Shown: positions 16,286 through 23,294 of the stretch, piece after piece | Position numbering within the stretch: position 1 is the first letter of the stretch | Layout of the letters: every line of letters starts with the position of its first letter | Assembly: GCA_018263405.1 (NCBI GenBank) | Contig: JAANXG010000150.1 | Location: 1-23,469, forward strand | Source of the DNA: Gammaproteobacteria bacterium | Lineage (GTDB): Bacteria > Pseudomonadota > Gammaproteobacteria > Arenicellales > JAANXG01 | Length of the DNA stretch: 23,469 nt | Reading direction: 5' to 3' | Notes under the pieces: model-generated | Databases searched by the model: none | What the model saw: only the letters and a program-made list of their open reading frames with translations | Told to the model about the DNA's origin: nothing | Program-made: the position numbers and the translations under genes

Positions 16286-18319
16286 GTGCTGATGTGTGCT
16301 CAAAAGATATTCGTTTCGTTATTCATATTCATTATGGCAGCGTCTTCGCACGCGGCCACCATCGCAGTGCTCGACACCGGCGTAAATCCGGTGGAATGGC
16401 TGGCCCCTTTTGTTGAGCAACCCGGATTCAATGCCATTGATGGGTCTTCCGATACTGCGGATCGAGTCGGACACGGTACCTTTGTAGCCGCCTATGCCGT
16501 CGGGGCCTCCAACCGGTCGGCAACCATCCTGCCGGTAAAGGTGTCCTTCGGTAACGGCATCCCCTTAGCGGCGGCAGTGAATGGGATCAACTTTGCGTCG
16601 GGCCAGAGCCGCGTTCGAGTGTTGAATATAAGTTTTGGAGGTGGACCGTTCAACAGGGTGAGTTTCACCGCTCTGGCCTCGGCGGTTAATCGCGGGAAGC
16701 TTGTCGTGATGGCTGCGGGTAACGATGGAGCGCCGGGACCCGTTCAAGCCGCACAAGGCGCCCGGCTTCTGCAAGGAGGCGGCATTGCGGTGGGGGCGAT
16801 AGACAACAAAGGAGTGATCAGACCATACAGCAATCGTGCCGGCAACAACCGGAATTTCTACCTCGTCGCGCAGGATGATCCTTGGAATCTCAACATTCTC
16901 GGTACTTCGTTCTCGGCGCCGATTGTGTCTGGGCTGGGGGCGCTTATATTTGAACGAAGCCCGCACCTAACGGGACGCCAAGTCGCCTCGATCCTGTTCA
17001 GAACGGCCATCGACCTCGGGGAGCCGGGCGTGGACCCGGTCTACGGCCGGGGCGCCGTGAATCCCGATGCTGCTCTTTCTCCCGTGGGCGTGGCCGGCGT
17101 CCCGCTGTCCCGAAGCACATCGGGGCCCTTGGCGTTGCTGAATGCCGAGGGCATCGGTGTTGCCCAAGCATTCGGGGCGGCACTTGCCGAGAACAGCCGG
17201 CTACTCGGTGATGCGCTGGTTCTCGATGAGTTCGAGCGTGGATTTCGGGTTGACCTGCGGCCGTCCTTGTTGGCGGTCAACACAACACCGCGGTTGAGAA
17301 ATTTTTTCGCATCATTGGAACGGAATTTCAAATCCGTGGACATGAGTCCGCTCCCCGGCCTCGCGCTGCGAATTTGGCACCAATACCCCGACCCGTCCGA
17401 AACCGGCTGGGTTGATCGGCGTGAACCGCCGACCACGACGGAGCACGCGGGATCGCGAACCGCGCTGTCACTGACCGCTGACTTGGGCGGCCAACTCCGG
17501 TATCGAATGGCTCTAAATCGGCCGCCGAAATCTCTACTCGACGACATCGTTCCCGATGAGTCTCGCTTCCTGGCCCGGACATTTTCTGCCACACCCTTCA
17601 GCAGCTTTGGCGATATTGCAGATTCGGCCGACATGACTTTTGCCGCGACCGACAGCGTAAATCTGTCGTTGGCGTCCGTATTAACCCGTGAATCGGATGC
17701 CTATGGCCGTGAGAGTCTCGCCAACCTGGTAAAAGGCGCCTGGCGCATCAGCGACCGAGGCAGCCTTATGGCTCAGGCCGGGCATCTTCAGGAAAACGGA
17801 AGCCTTCTTGGAGGCTCATCGAGCGGCGCTTTTTCTGTGGCGGAGACCAATTCAATATCCTTATTAGTGGGCGGTCGCTGGAAGTTCTGGGAGAAGCTCT
17901 CGCTTTTCGGATACTATGGCCAGGCGGTATCGCAGCCGGACACGTCCGAGTTGGGCCTCATCGAAGGTGTGTCCACGATTCGCAGTGAAACGTTCGGCTT
18001 GGGTTTGACTTACGAAGGATTGATGAGCCAGTCCGACCGATTCGGGTTTGCAGTGACTCGTCCACTTCGGGTAATCGACGGTTCAGCCGATTTAAGCGTG
18101 CCGCAGTCCAGGGATCTTATGGGCACTACAACTGTTGAACATGAACGGATCAGCCTGGTCCCGCAGGCGGCACAAACGGATTTCAACATGTATTATTACG
18201 TCAATGCTGGAGACGGTCTGCGTATCGGCGGGCATTTTCTCTATACGAGCAACCCGTCTCATTCAGACCGGCTCTCCGACGCGTTTGCCTTGTTCGCCAC
18301 GGTTTCCGGATCGTTCTAG
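16286..18319 (+). CDS. Secreted S8 subtilase with C-terminal beta-barrel-like domain
   Basis: This is a subtilisin-family serine protease, probably exported and displayed at the outer membrane. The 677-residue protein starts with a signal peptide (residues 1-23, ending SSHA). The catalytic triad is Asp30 (VLDTG), His63 (VGHGT) and Ser208 (GTSFSAP), with the oxyanion Asn146 in AAGND. The peptidase domain ends near residue 265. The rest is rich in alternating hydrophobic and polar residues, and the last residues, FALFATVSGSF, end in the terminal Phe typical of outer-membrane barrels, as in autotransporters. The mature enzyme would begin only a few residues before the catalytic Asp, so no inhibitor-type propeptide is present. 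The GTG at 16286 lies five bases after GGAGG (16276-16280); an upstream GTG at 16274 overlaps that site, and an ATG at 16292 is also possible. It is divergent from dddP. Confidence 0.85.
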   Translation: MLMCAQKIFVSLFIFIMAASSHAATIAVLDTGVNPVEWLAPFVEQPGFNAIDGSSDTADRVGHGTFVAAYAVGASNRSATILPVKVSFGNGIPLAAAVNGINFASGQSRVRVLNISFGGGPFNRVSFTALASAVNRGKLVVMAAGNDGAPGPVQAAQGARLLQGGGIAVGAIDNKGVIRPYSNRAGNNRNFYLVAQDDPWNLNILGTSFSAPIVSGLGALIFERSPHLTGRQVASILFRTAIDLGEPGVDPVYGRGAVNPDAALSPVGVAGVPLSRSTSGPLALLNAEGIGVAQAFGAALAENSRLLGDALVLDEFERGFRVDLRPSLLAVNTTPRLRNFFASLERNFKSVDMSPLPGLALRIWHQYPDPSETGWVDRREPPTTTEHAGSRTALSLTADLGGQLRYRMALNRPPKSLLDDIVPDESRFLARTFSATPFSSFGDIADSADMTFAATDSVNLSLASVLTRESDAYGRESLANLVKGAWRISDRGSLMAQAGHLQENGSLLGGSSSGAFSVAETNSISLLVGGRWKFWEKLSLFGYYGQAVSQPDTSELGLIEGVSTIRSETFGLGLTYEGLMSQSDRFGFAVTRPLRVIDGSADLSVPQSRDLMGTTTVEHERISLVPQAAQTDFNMYYYVNAGDGLRIGGHFLYTSNPSHSDRLSDAFALFATVSGSF

Positions 18320-18466
18320 TCGGACGTCATTACGGATTATTATCCTATGTTTCCGATCCCTGACCTTCACTTTAACGAAATAAACCAGGAAAGTTGGCCC
18401 ATCTTTCCGCCTAAGTCCGACAGGCAAATAGAAGTAATAAATGGGTGGATCCATAACGCCTTGTCT

Positions 18467-19345
18467 TTAGTTTTTCAACCGAAGTGTTGATCCGGAAATA
18501 CCGCAATCTCTAGGATTAACGGTGACAGTGTCGCTGAATTGCTTCAATTCGCAGTAGCAACCTGTGCCATATGCCGGACACAGGTAGACTGGTATATCGT
18601 TATATAACGACTTGATCGGCTTGTGGATGTGCCCATTGAATATGGCAAGTATTTTTCCTTTCTGTTTATCTATTAGTTCGTAGATTTCATCCGTATGAGG
18701 GATTGTTAAGTTCGTGTCGCCAGGCCATTGGCCATGATGCTTGGTCGCCGGAGTCCTGATCGGCACGTGCCATAATAGAATTGCATTCGCGGCGGTGGAA
18801 AGCGTCTCGTCAAGCCATTTGTAATCATTTTGTTCCAGTGCAGGTGGATTGCCGCCATGATTATTAAACGCGCCCGGATATACCGTGAACCAGACTAAAT
18901 CAACATTGCCCCACGATTTAACTCCTCGACGAGGGATACCGGTGTATTGCTCGGTGTATTCAAGAGTCACATCTCCAATGAAGTCGTGCCCCGGACCGTA
19001 GGTGTGCAAGAATTCAGCATTATCCAATTTATGGTTCACAGACTGATAAACGGCAAATTCAGATCGCCAATAAGCCTTATCCCCAGCAGAAAGTTCTCCA
19101 TTGATTCGTCTGGCATTATCCACGAAATCGCCGACGGCGAAGAAAATATCCGGACTCTGATCCAGCGAATCGATCAGAGAACGATATTGAGCCGTCGTGT
19201 GTGGCCAACGACCATCGGGACTTGAGACGTGTAGATCGCTGCTTATTATCAGAGAATTCGAACTGCTGAACGGAGTTATCAAGTAACCGATGACCAGTAT
19301 CGCGATAACCGACAAGACCGCCGGTAGGGTTTTGTTCCTTTTCAT
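18467..19345 (-). CDS. Membrane-anchored calcineurin-like metallophosphoesterase
   Basis: This is a metal-dependent phosphoesterase of the calcineurin-like superfamily; its substrate is unknown. The 292-residue protein begins MKRNKTLP followed by one hydrophobic segment (residues 7-26), so it is a signal-anchored or exported protein with its domain outside the cytoplasm. Metal-binding motifs are SSDLHVSS (Asp37, His39), VGDFVDN (Asp73), LLWHVPI and FNGHIHKP. The usual Gly-Asn-His-Asp/Glu motif is altered: the corresponding stretch reads YGPGHDF, without the Asn ligand. An ATG at 19387 would add 14 residues; neither start has a clear ribosome binding site. The gene is visibly AT-richer than the housekeeping genes around it and its neighbours are toxin-antitoxin modules, so it looks horizontally acquired. 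Confidence 0.78.
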   Translation of the reverse strand: MKRNKTLPAVLSVIAILVIGYLITPFSSSNSLIISSDLHVSSPDGRWPHTTAQYRSLIDSLDQSPDIFFAVGDFVDNARRINGELSAGDKAYWRSEFAVYQSVNHKLDNAEFLHTYGPGHDFIGDVTLEYTEQYTGIPRRGVKSWGNVDLVWFTVYPGAFNNHGGNPPALEQNDYKWLDETLSTAANAILLWHVPIRTPATKHHGQWPGDTNLTIPHTDEIYELIDKQKGKILAIFNGHIHKPIKSLYNDIPVYLCPAYGTGCYCELKQFSDTVTVNPRDCGISGSTLRLKN

Positions 19346-19410
19346 GATAGTAATCAAGCGTGACACAAGAACCCCCACACTAATCATACATAACGGGTCG
19401 GACCGGACGC

Positions 19411-19463
19411 GGGAACCGTTGGCGGCGCTTCATAATCAGCGCAGTGGCCGCACCGGTCAACCC
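19411..19463. repeat. Imperfect long palindrome upstream of the first toxin-antitoxin module
   Basis: A GC-rich 53-base stretch can fold into an imperfect hairpin. The perfect core is GCGCT (19425-19429) and AGCGC (19438-19442) around an eight-base loop. Outside it, GGG and ACCG-type segments pair with bulges, and a CCACTG-like insert lies in one arm. It sits between the metallophosphoesterase start and the parDE-like promoter. It could be a cruciform site, a recombination site remnant or an operator. Confidence 0.35.
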
Positions 19464-19469
19464 AAGTCT

Positions 19470-19500
19470 TTGACGTATAGCCCTACCTTTGTAGTATAGT
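19470..19500 (+). promoter_or_regulatory. Promoter of the parDE-like module
   Basis: A good -35 box TTGACG lies at 19470-19475. The -10 is either TATAGT at 19495-19500 (19-base spacer) or TAGTAT at 19492-19497 (16-base spacer). Transcription would start about 19505, some 28 bases ahead of the antitoxin ATG at 19533. The operator repeats overlap the -10 box. Confidence 0.6.
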
Positions 19501-19532
19501 GTAGTACATATAACTACATCATGGAGACTACT
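19490..19532. promoter_or_regulatory. Operator repeats for antitoxin autoregulation
   Basis: Four copies of one hexamer are arranged as TGTAGT (19490-19495), TGTAGT (19500-19505), ACTACA (19513-19518) and ACTACT (19527-19532). The first two are exactly ten bases apart, one helical turn, and the inner pair forms a perfect inverted repeat with a seven-base spacer. They cover the -10 box and the leader. This is the layout expected for a ribbon-helix-helix antitoxin repressing its own operon. Confidence 0.6.
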
Positions 19533-19799
19533 ATGGGCGTCACAAGCATTCGGCTCAATTCAGCAATAGAGACACCACTAGAGAACCTCTCTCGGAAGCT
19601 TGACAGGAGTAAGAATTATTTAATAAATCAAGCAATTAAGGAATTTATTGCACGACAAGTTATGGAGGACTCTCGTTGGGTTGATACCCTCGAAGCCCTC
19701 AACTCCGTAAAGTCTGGTAAATCTGTAAGTGAAGAAGATGTTTCAGCTTGGCTCAAAAGTTGGGGATCTTCCGATGAAAAAGCGCCGCCTACTACATGA
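19533..19799 (+). CDS. Ribbon-helix-helix antitoxin (ParD/CopG-like)
   Basis: This is a small DNA-binding antitoxin that should bind and neutralise the adjacent ParE-like toxin and repress the operon. The 88-residue protein opens with the short beta-strand TSIRLNSAI, followed by two helices (LENLSRKL and SKNYLINQAIKEFIARQ), the ribbon-helix-helix fold. The C-terminal half, with KSVSEEDVSAWLKSWG, would be the toxin-binding tail. The ATG at 19533 is chosen because GGAG at 19523-19526 lies six bases before it; an ATG at 19521 has this site inside its own first codons. The stop overlaps the toxin start by four bases. Codon use is AT-rich compared with flanking housekeeping genes. Confidence 0.88.
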   Translation: MGVTSIRLNSAIETPLENLSRKLDRSKNYLINQAIKEFIARQVMEDSRWVDTLEALNSVKSGKSVSEEDVSAWLKSWGSSDEKAPPTT

Positions 19800-20083
19800 G
19801 AATAGAGTATTCGCCGGAGTCAATCCACGATTTAACTCGGTTACGAGAATTCATAGAATCAAAAAATCCTATTGCCGCCCGGCGTATCGCAAACGAACTA
19901 TTGGATGGAATTAGTAAGTTAAGGTTATTTCCTAAAATTGGTCTTCCGGTTGCTAGAGCTGGCGACCCTCAAATTATTCGTGACTTATTTGTTGGAAATT
20001 ACACCGTTCGCTATTTAATCGGAAACGATGGAATTTATATCTTGAGGATATGGCATGGAAAGGAAATTGGAAAAGACTTATAA
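19796..20083 (+). CDS. RelE/ParE family toxin
   Basis: This 95-residue protein is a toxin of the RelE/ParE superfamily. ParE members poison DNA gyrase and RelE members cleave mRNA on the ribosome; the pairing with a ribbon-helix-helix antitoxin favours the ParE side. Visible features are the opening strand MRIEYSPESIHDLTRLREFI, the helical middle ARRIANELLDGISKLRLFPKIG, and the C-terminal strands RDLFVGNYTVRYLIG and IYILRIWHGKE, which carry the usual R-x-x-H-x-K/R-type end. The start overlaps the antitoxin stop (ATGA), so translation is coupled. The full frame is intact, so the module may be active. Confidence 0.88.
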   Translation: MRIEYSPESIHDLTRLREFIESKNPIAARRIANELLDGISKLRLFPKIGLPVARAGDPQIIRDLFVGNYTVRYLIGNDGIYILRIWHGKEIGKDL

Positions 20084-20135
20084 CCATGCACCCCGCCCGA
20101 CTGCAAAAACCGCAGCGGGTGAGTCGAGTCGTTAT
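20080..20135. repeat. Imperfect hairpin between the two toxin-antitoxin modules, attC-like
   Basis: Directly at the toxin stop, ATAAC (20080-20084) pairs with GTTAT (20131-20135). Inside, CACCC (20089-20093) pairs with GGGTG (20117-20121) and CTGC (20101-20104) with GCAG (20112-20115) around a seven-base loop. Unpaired bases remain on both sides. Total length (56 bases), bulges, terminal AAC/GTT and the position right after a gene resemble an integron attC site, but the spacers (4 and 9 bases) are unequal. A terminator is an alternative. Confidence 0.35.
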
Positions 20136-20140
20136 GTGGC
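20130..20140 (+). repeat. Left copy of an 11-bp inverted repeat bracketing the vapBC-like module
   Basis: The sequence CGTTATGTGGC is the exact reverse complement of 20780-20790. It lies just before the promoter of the AbrB/PIN pair. Confidence 0.6.
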
Positions 20141-20191
20141 TTGACAGGTTGAATCGATAGGGTTACCGTAATACCACCATACTATCGATAG
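20141..20191 (+). promoter_or_regulatory. Promoter and palindromic operator of the vapBC-like module
   Basis: A perfect -35 box TTGACA is at 20141-20146, with a weak -10, TACCGT, 17 bases further (20164-20169). The -10 lies between the arms of an inverted repeat, ATCGATAG (20153-20160) and CTATCGAT (20182-20189). The right arm is part of the perfect ten-base palindrome CTATCGATAG (20182-20191). An AbrB-type antitoxin dimer could bind here and repress the operon. Confidence 0.55.
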
Positions 20192-20201
20192 ACTAATGCT
20201 C

Positions 20202-20408
20202 ATGACCGCAGTAACAGTTTCACCGAAATATCAAGTTGTGATTCCAAAAGATGTGCGGGAGTCATTGGGGATTTTCTCAGGTCAGAAGATTCAGGTTTTA
20301 ACCTACCAAAATCGGATAGAACTCATTCCGATAAAGCCCATGAAAAAGATGAGGGGTTTCCTAAAAGGAATAAATACGAAAGTAATGCGCGACAAAGACA
20401 GGGTATGA
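20202..20408 (+). CDS. AbrB/MazE-type (SpoVT-AbrB) antitoxin
   Basis: This 68-residue protein is a swapped-hairpin AbrB-type transcription factor that serves as the antitoxin for the following PIN toxin. The DNA-binding signature VSPKYQVVIPKDVRESLGIFSGQKIQVLTYQN occupies residues 6-37. The basic C-terminal tail (KPMKKMRGFLKGINTKVMRDKDR) resembles the toxin-binding end of VapB proteins. An ATG at 20196 would add two residues; neither start has a strong ribosome binding site. Its stop overlaps the toxin start by four bases. The CTATCGATAG palindrome just upstream is its likely operator. Confidence 0.87.
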   Translation: MTAVTVSPKYQVVIPKDVRESLGIFSGQKIQVLTYQNRIELIPIKPMKKMRGFLKGINTKVMRDKDRV

Positions 20409-20788
20409 ATATCGTCGATTCGTCGGGATGGTTATCCTATTTTTCGGGGGACAAAAATGCGGGCTCATTTGCTAGGCCGATAGAATCACTAGAAGAGCTA
20501 TTGGTACCCAGCATCACTATCACAGAAGTATTCAAGAGCATTCTGCGCCAGCGGGACGAAGAATCGGCTATTGAAGCGATAGCCCATATGGAGCAAGGGA
20601 AGGTGGCAAACTTGGATAGTGGGCTGGCTGTAGATGCTGCTTGTTTTGGTACTGAGTACAAATTGCCACTTGCGGATAGCATCATATACGCCACCGCCCA
20701 GAAATATGGCGCTGTACTGTGGACCCAAGATGCCGATTTTAAAGGTCTGGAAGGCGTGAAACTTTATCCAAAGTCAAAAGCCACATAA
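20405..20788 (+). CDS. PIN-domain toxin (VapC-like ribonuclease)
   Basis: This is a PIN-domain endoribonuclease toxin; VapC proteins cut tRNA or rRNA with a Mg-dependent acidic site. The 127-residue protein has the expected acidic residues: Asp5 in MNIVDSSGW, the Glu in ITEVFK, the Asp in PLADSIIYATA, and the Asp residues in TQDADFKGL. Length and order are normal, so it looks intact. It overlaps the AbrB-type antitoxin gene by four bases. It is convergent with lon, whose stop lies 71 bases away; no clear terminator is visible between them. Its last codons lie in the right copy of the 11-bp inverted repeat. Confidence 0.9.
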   Translation: MNIVDSSGWLSYFSGDKNAGSFARPIESLEELLVPSITITEVFKSILRQRDEESAIEAIAHMEQGKVANLDSGLAVDAACFGTEYKLPLADSIIYATAQKYGAVLWTQDADFKGLEGVKLYPKSKAT

Positions 20789-20790
20789 CG
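20780..20790 (+). repeat. Right copy of the 11-bp inverted repeat
   Basis: The sequence GCCACATAACG covers the last codons and stop of the PIN toxin and is the exact inverse of 20130-20140. The inner eight bases ACATAACG also occur in direct orientation at 19388-19395, upstream of the parDE-like module. Confidence 0.6.
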
Positions 20791-20859
20791 TGGGCAGAAA
20801 GACTATCTCGAGAAGATTATCCGAATTATATAAGGGGCTTTGGTGTGCACACGCGCGTC

Positions 20860-23259
20860 CTACATAAACACAATACCAAACACGTCCGCGTAATTGCCGA
20901 CGAAGTGTATCGCAATATCCTTTGTGACCGGCTCGGGCAGATCCTCGAAGGTGCCCCGGTTCGCGGCCGGCAGAATCACTTCCATCATGCCGGCCCGACG
21001 AGCCGCGAGGATTTTTTCCTGAACACCGCCCACCGGCAGCACTTGACCGGTCAGCGTCAGTTCTCCCGACATAGCAATACCGTTCTTCACCCGGCGGCGT
21101 CTAGCCATGGATACAAGCGCGGTGGCCATGGTAATCCCGGCGCTGGGTCCGTCCTTGGGCGTTGCCCCCGCCGGGACGTGCAAATGCACGAAGGCCTTAT
21201 CGAAGAAACCCGGGTCGATGCCGAACTTTCGTGCATTACCGGCAATATAGCTGTAGGCGATCTCGGCGGACTCCTTCATCACATCGCCCAGTTGCCCCGT
21301 CAGTTTGAACCCACGGTTTTGGCTATGGACCCGGTTGGCCTCCACGGCCAGCGTGGCGCCGCCCAGCGAGGTCCAGGCTAGGCCGGACACGACACCCACT
21401 CCCGACATACGGCGCTCTTTCTCGAATACGGGTTTGCCGAGATAATCCTCAATATCTCCCGCTTTCACTTTGAGTTTGTCCGCCTGTCCCCGCACAATCC
21501 GGGTCGCCGCTTTGCGCACGACCTTGCCCAGCATCTTTTCCAGCTTACGGACACCCGCTTCGCGCGCATAGTGCTCGATGATCTTACGGGCAGCGGCCGG
21601 CTCCACCCTCACTTGCCCGCGTTTCAGACCGGCTTTGCGGAACAGCTTCGGCAACAGATGTTTTCGGGCAATATCCGATTTCTCGCTCGCCAGGTATCCC
21701 GACAACTGAACGATCTCCATGCGGTCGAGCAACGGTCCCGGAATGGTGTCGAGCTGATTGGCCGTACAGATGAACAGTGTTTTCGACAAATCAAAGCGCA
21801 CATCCAAATAGCGATCCAGAAAATCGCTGTTCTGTTCGGGGTCCAGTACTTCCAACAGAGCCGACGCCGGGTCGCCGTGAAACGATGCACCGACTTTGTC
21901 GACTTCATCGAGGACGATAACCGGATTCGAGGAGCCGGTTTCCTTGATTGCCTGGATAAATTTTCCCGGCATGGCGCCGATATACGTGCGGCGGTGACCC
22001 TTAATCTCGGCTTCGTCCCGCATGCCTCCCAGCGAGAAACGATAAAACTCCCGGCTCAACGCATCGGCAATAGATCGACCCAGTGATGTTTTGCCGACAC
22101 CGGGCGGACCCACGAACAATAGAATGGAACCTCCGACTTCGCCTTTGAGTTTGCCTATGCTCAGGAATTCGAGTATGCGTTCCTTGACGTCCAAAAGGCC
22201 CTCGTGGTCGCGGCCCAAAACCCGCGCGGCCTCATCGAGATCGAGATTGTCCTCCGTATAAAGCCCCCAGGGCAGCACCGTCAGCCAGTCGAGATAATTG
22301 CGCGTGACCGTATACTCCGGCGAACCGGGCTCCAGCACTGACATTTTCCGCAACTCTTCATCGATGCGCTTTTGCGCCGCCGCGGGCGGCTCGAGGGATC
22401 CGATGCGTTCCTTGAAAAGTTCGATTTCGGCGGTGCGATCATCCTTCTGAATGCCGAGTTCCGTCTGAATGTACTTGAGCTGCTCGCGCAGAAACACTTC
22501 CCTTTGCCTGGACTGCATCTCCTCTTCCACGTGCCGGCGGATTTCCATCTGCGCGTTCGCAACTTCCAGCTCTTTCTTGATCAGAACGAATGCCTTTTCG
22601 AGCCGTGCGCTTAGGTCGACGGTATCCAGTATCTCCTGCAGCTCAGCCGCTTCGGCCGTGGTCAACGCCGCCGCGAAATCCGCCAGTCGCGATGGATCGT
22701 CCGGTTTATAATTTTGCAGGAATATCTTGAGCTCCTCGCCGTACAAAGGGTTCAACGGCAGCAATTCCTTGATACCGTTGATGATTGCCGTGGTATAGGC
22801 TTTGATTTGGGTGGGATCCTCGCCCCCGGTGTCCTTGTAATAGCGGACGTGGGCCTGGAAAGGCGGTTTTGACGAAATCCATTTACCGACCCTGAACCGC
22901 TGTTCCCCGACCAGCACGACGTGTATCTGGTCTTCGTGCTGGTGGACGCGATGAATCCGGCACGCCGTGCCCATGCCGCGGAAGTCCTCCCCGCTCAGAT
23001 CCCCCGGTTCTTTGTCGCCTGTGTACACCACGCCCACAACGTTATGTTCCACCTCTTTTACCGCCTTCAACGTATCCAGCCAGTGTTCGTTCGACAACAG
23101 TACCGGCATGACCTGACCGGGGAAAAAGGGACGCAAGGGATTGGGCAGCAGATAAATAGCGCTGGGCAGCACATCGGCGGAGCGGGCGAGCTGGAACCCG
23201 GTACGTTCGGCACCGGTTTCCGTAACCGGATCGTCAGCGGGGGAAATGTCGTCGTTCAT
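20860..23259 (-). CDS. lon: ATP-dependent Lon protease
   Basis: Lon is a cytoplasmic AAA+ serine protease that degrades misfolded proteins and regulatory proteins, including many antitoxins. The 799-residue protein has the N-terminal substrate-recognition domain (from about residue 22, LARSADVLPSAIYLLPNPLRPFFPGQ), a coiled-coil region, and the AAA+ module with Walker A GPPGVGKTS (Lys390) and Walker B VIVLDEVDKV. The C-terminal protease domain has Ser706 in KDGPSAG and Lys749 in GGVQEKI. The Ser-Lys distance of 43 equals that of the E. coli enzyme. The ATG at 23259 is preferred to one at 23316 because the latter lies inside the -35 box of the heat-shock promoter and the added residues look non-coding. 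Downstream genes are the AT-rich toxin modules on the opposite strand. Confidence 0.96.
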   Translation of the reverse strand: MNDDISPADDPVTETGAERTGFQLARSADVLPSAIYLLPNPLRPFFPGQVMPVLLSNEHWLDTLKAVKEVEHNVVGVVYTGDKEPGDLSGEDFRGMGTACRIHRVHQHEDQIHVVLVGEQRFRVGKWISSKPPFQAHVRYYKDTGGEDPTQIKAYTTAIINGIKELLPLNPLYGEELKIFLQNYKPDDPSRLADFAAALTTAEAAELQEILDTVDLSARLEKAFVLIKKELEVANAQMEIRRHVEEEMQSRQREVFLREQLKYIQTELGIQKDDRTAEIELFKERIGSLEPPAAAQKRIDEELRKMSVLEPGSPEYTVTRNYLDWLTVLPWGLYTEDNLDLDEAARVLGRDHEGLLDVKERILEFLSIGKLKGEVGGSILLFVGPPGVGKTSLGRSIADALSREFYRFSLGGMRDEAEIKGHRRTYIGAMPGKFIQAIKETGSSNPVIVLDEVDKVGASFHGDPASALLEVLDPEQNSDFLDRYLDVRFDLSKTLFICTANQLDTIPGPLLDRMEIVQLSGYLASEKSDIARKHLLPKLFRKAGLKRGQVRVEPAAARKIIEHYAREAGVRKLEKMLGKVVRKAATRIVRGQADKLKVKAGDIEDYLGKPVFEKERRMSGVGVVSGLAWTSLGGATLAVEANRVHSQNRGFKLTGQLGDVMKESAEIAYSYIAGNARKFGIDPGFFDKAFVHLHVPAGATPKDGPSAGITMATALVSMARRRRVKNGIAMSGELTLTGQVLPVGGVQEKILAARRAGMMEVILPAANRGTFEDLPEPVTKDIAIHFVGNYADVFGIVFM

Positions 23260-23294
23260 GATCCACGGTGATTTTTGGGGGTATACGATACTAA

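Noticed and set aside
15390..16292. 300-codon plus-strand frame opposite dddP
   Set aside because: It is antisense to conserved DddP residues and resembles no known family.
18388..18408. GGAAAG/CTTTCC hairpin as a terminator after the subtilase gene
   Set aside because: The stem is only six bases with a nine-base loop and no T-tract on either side.
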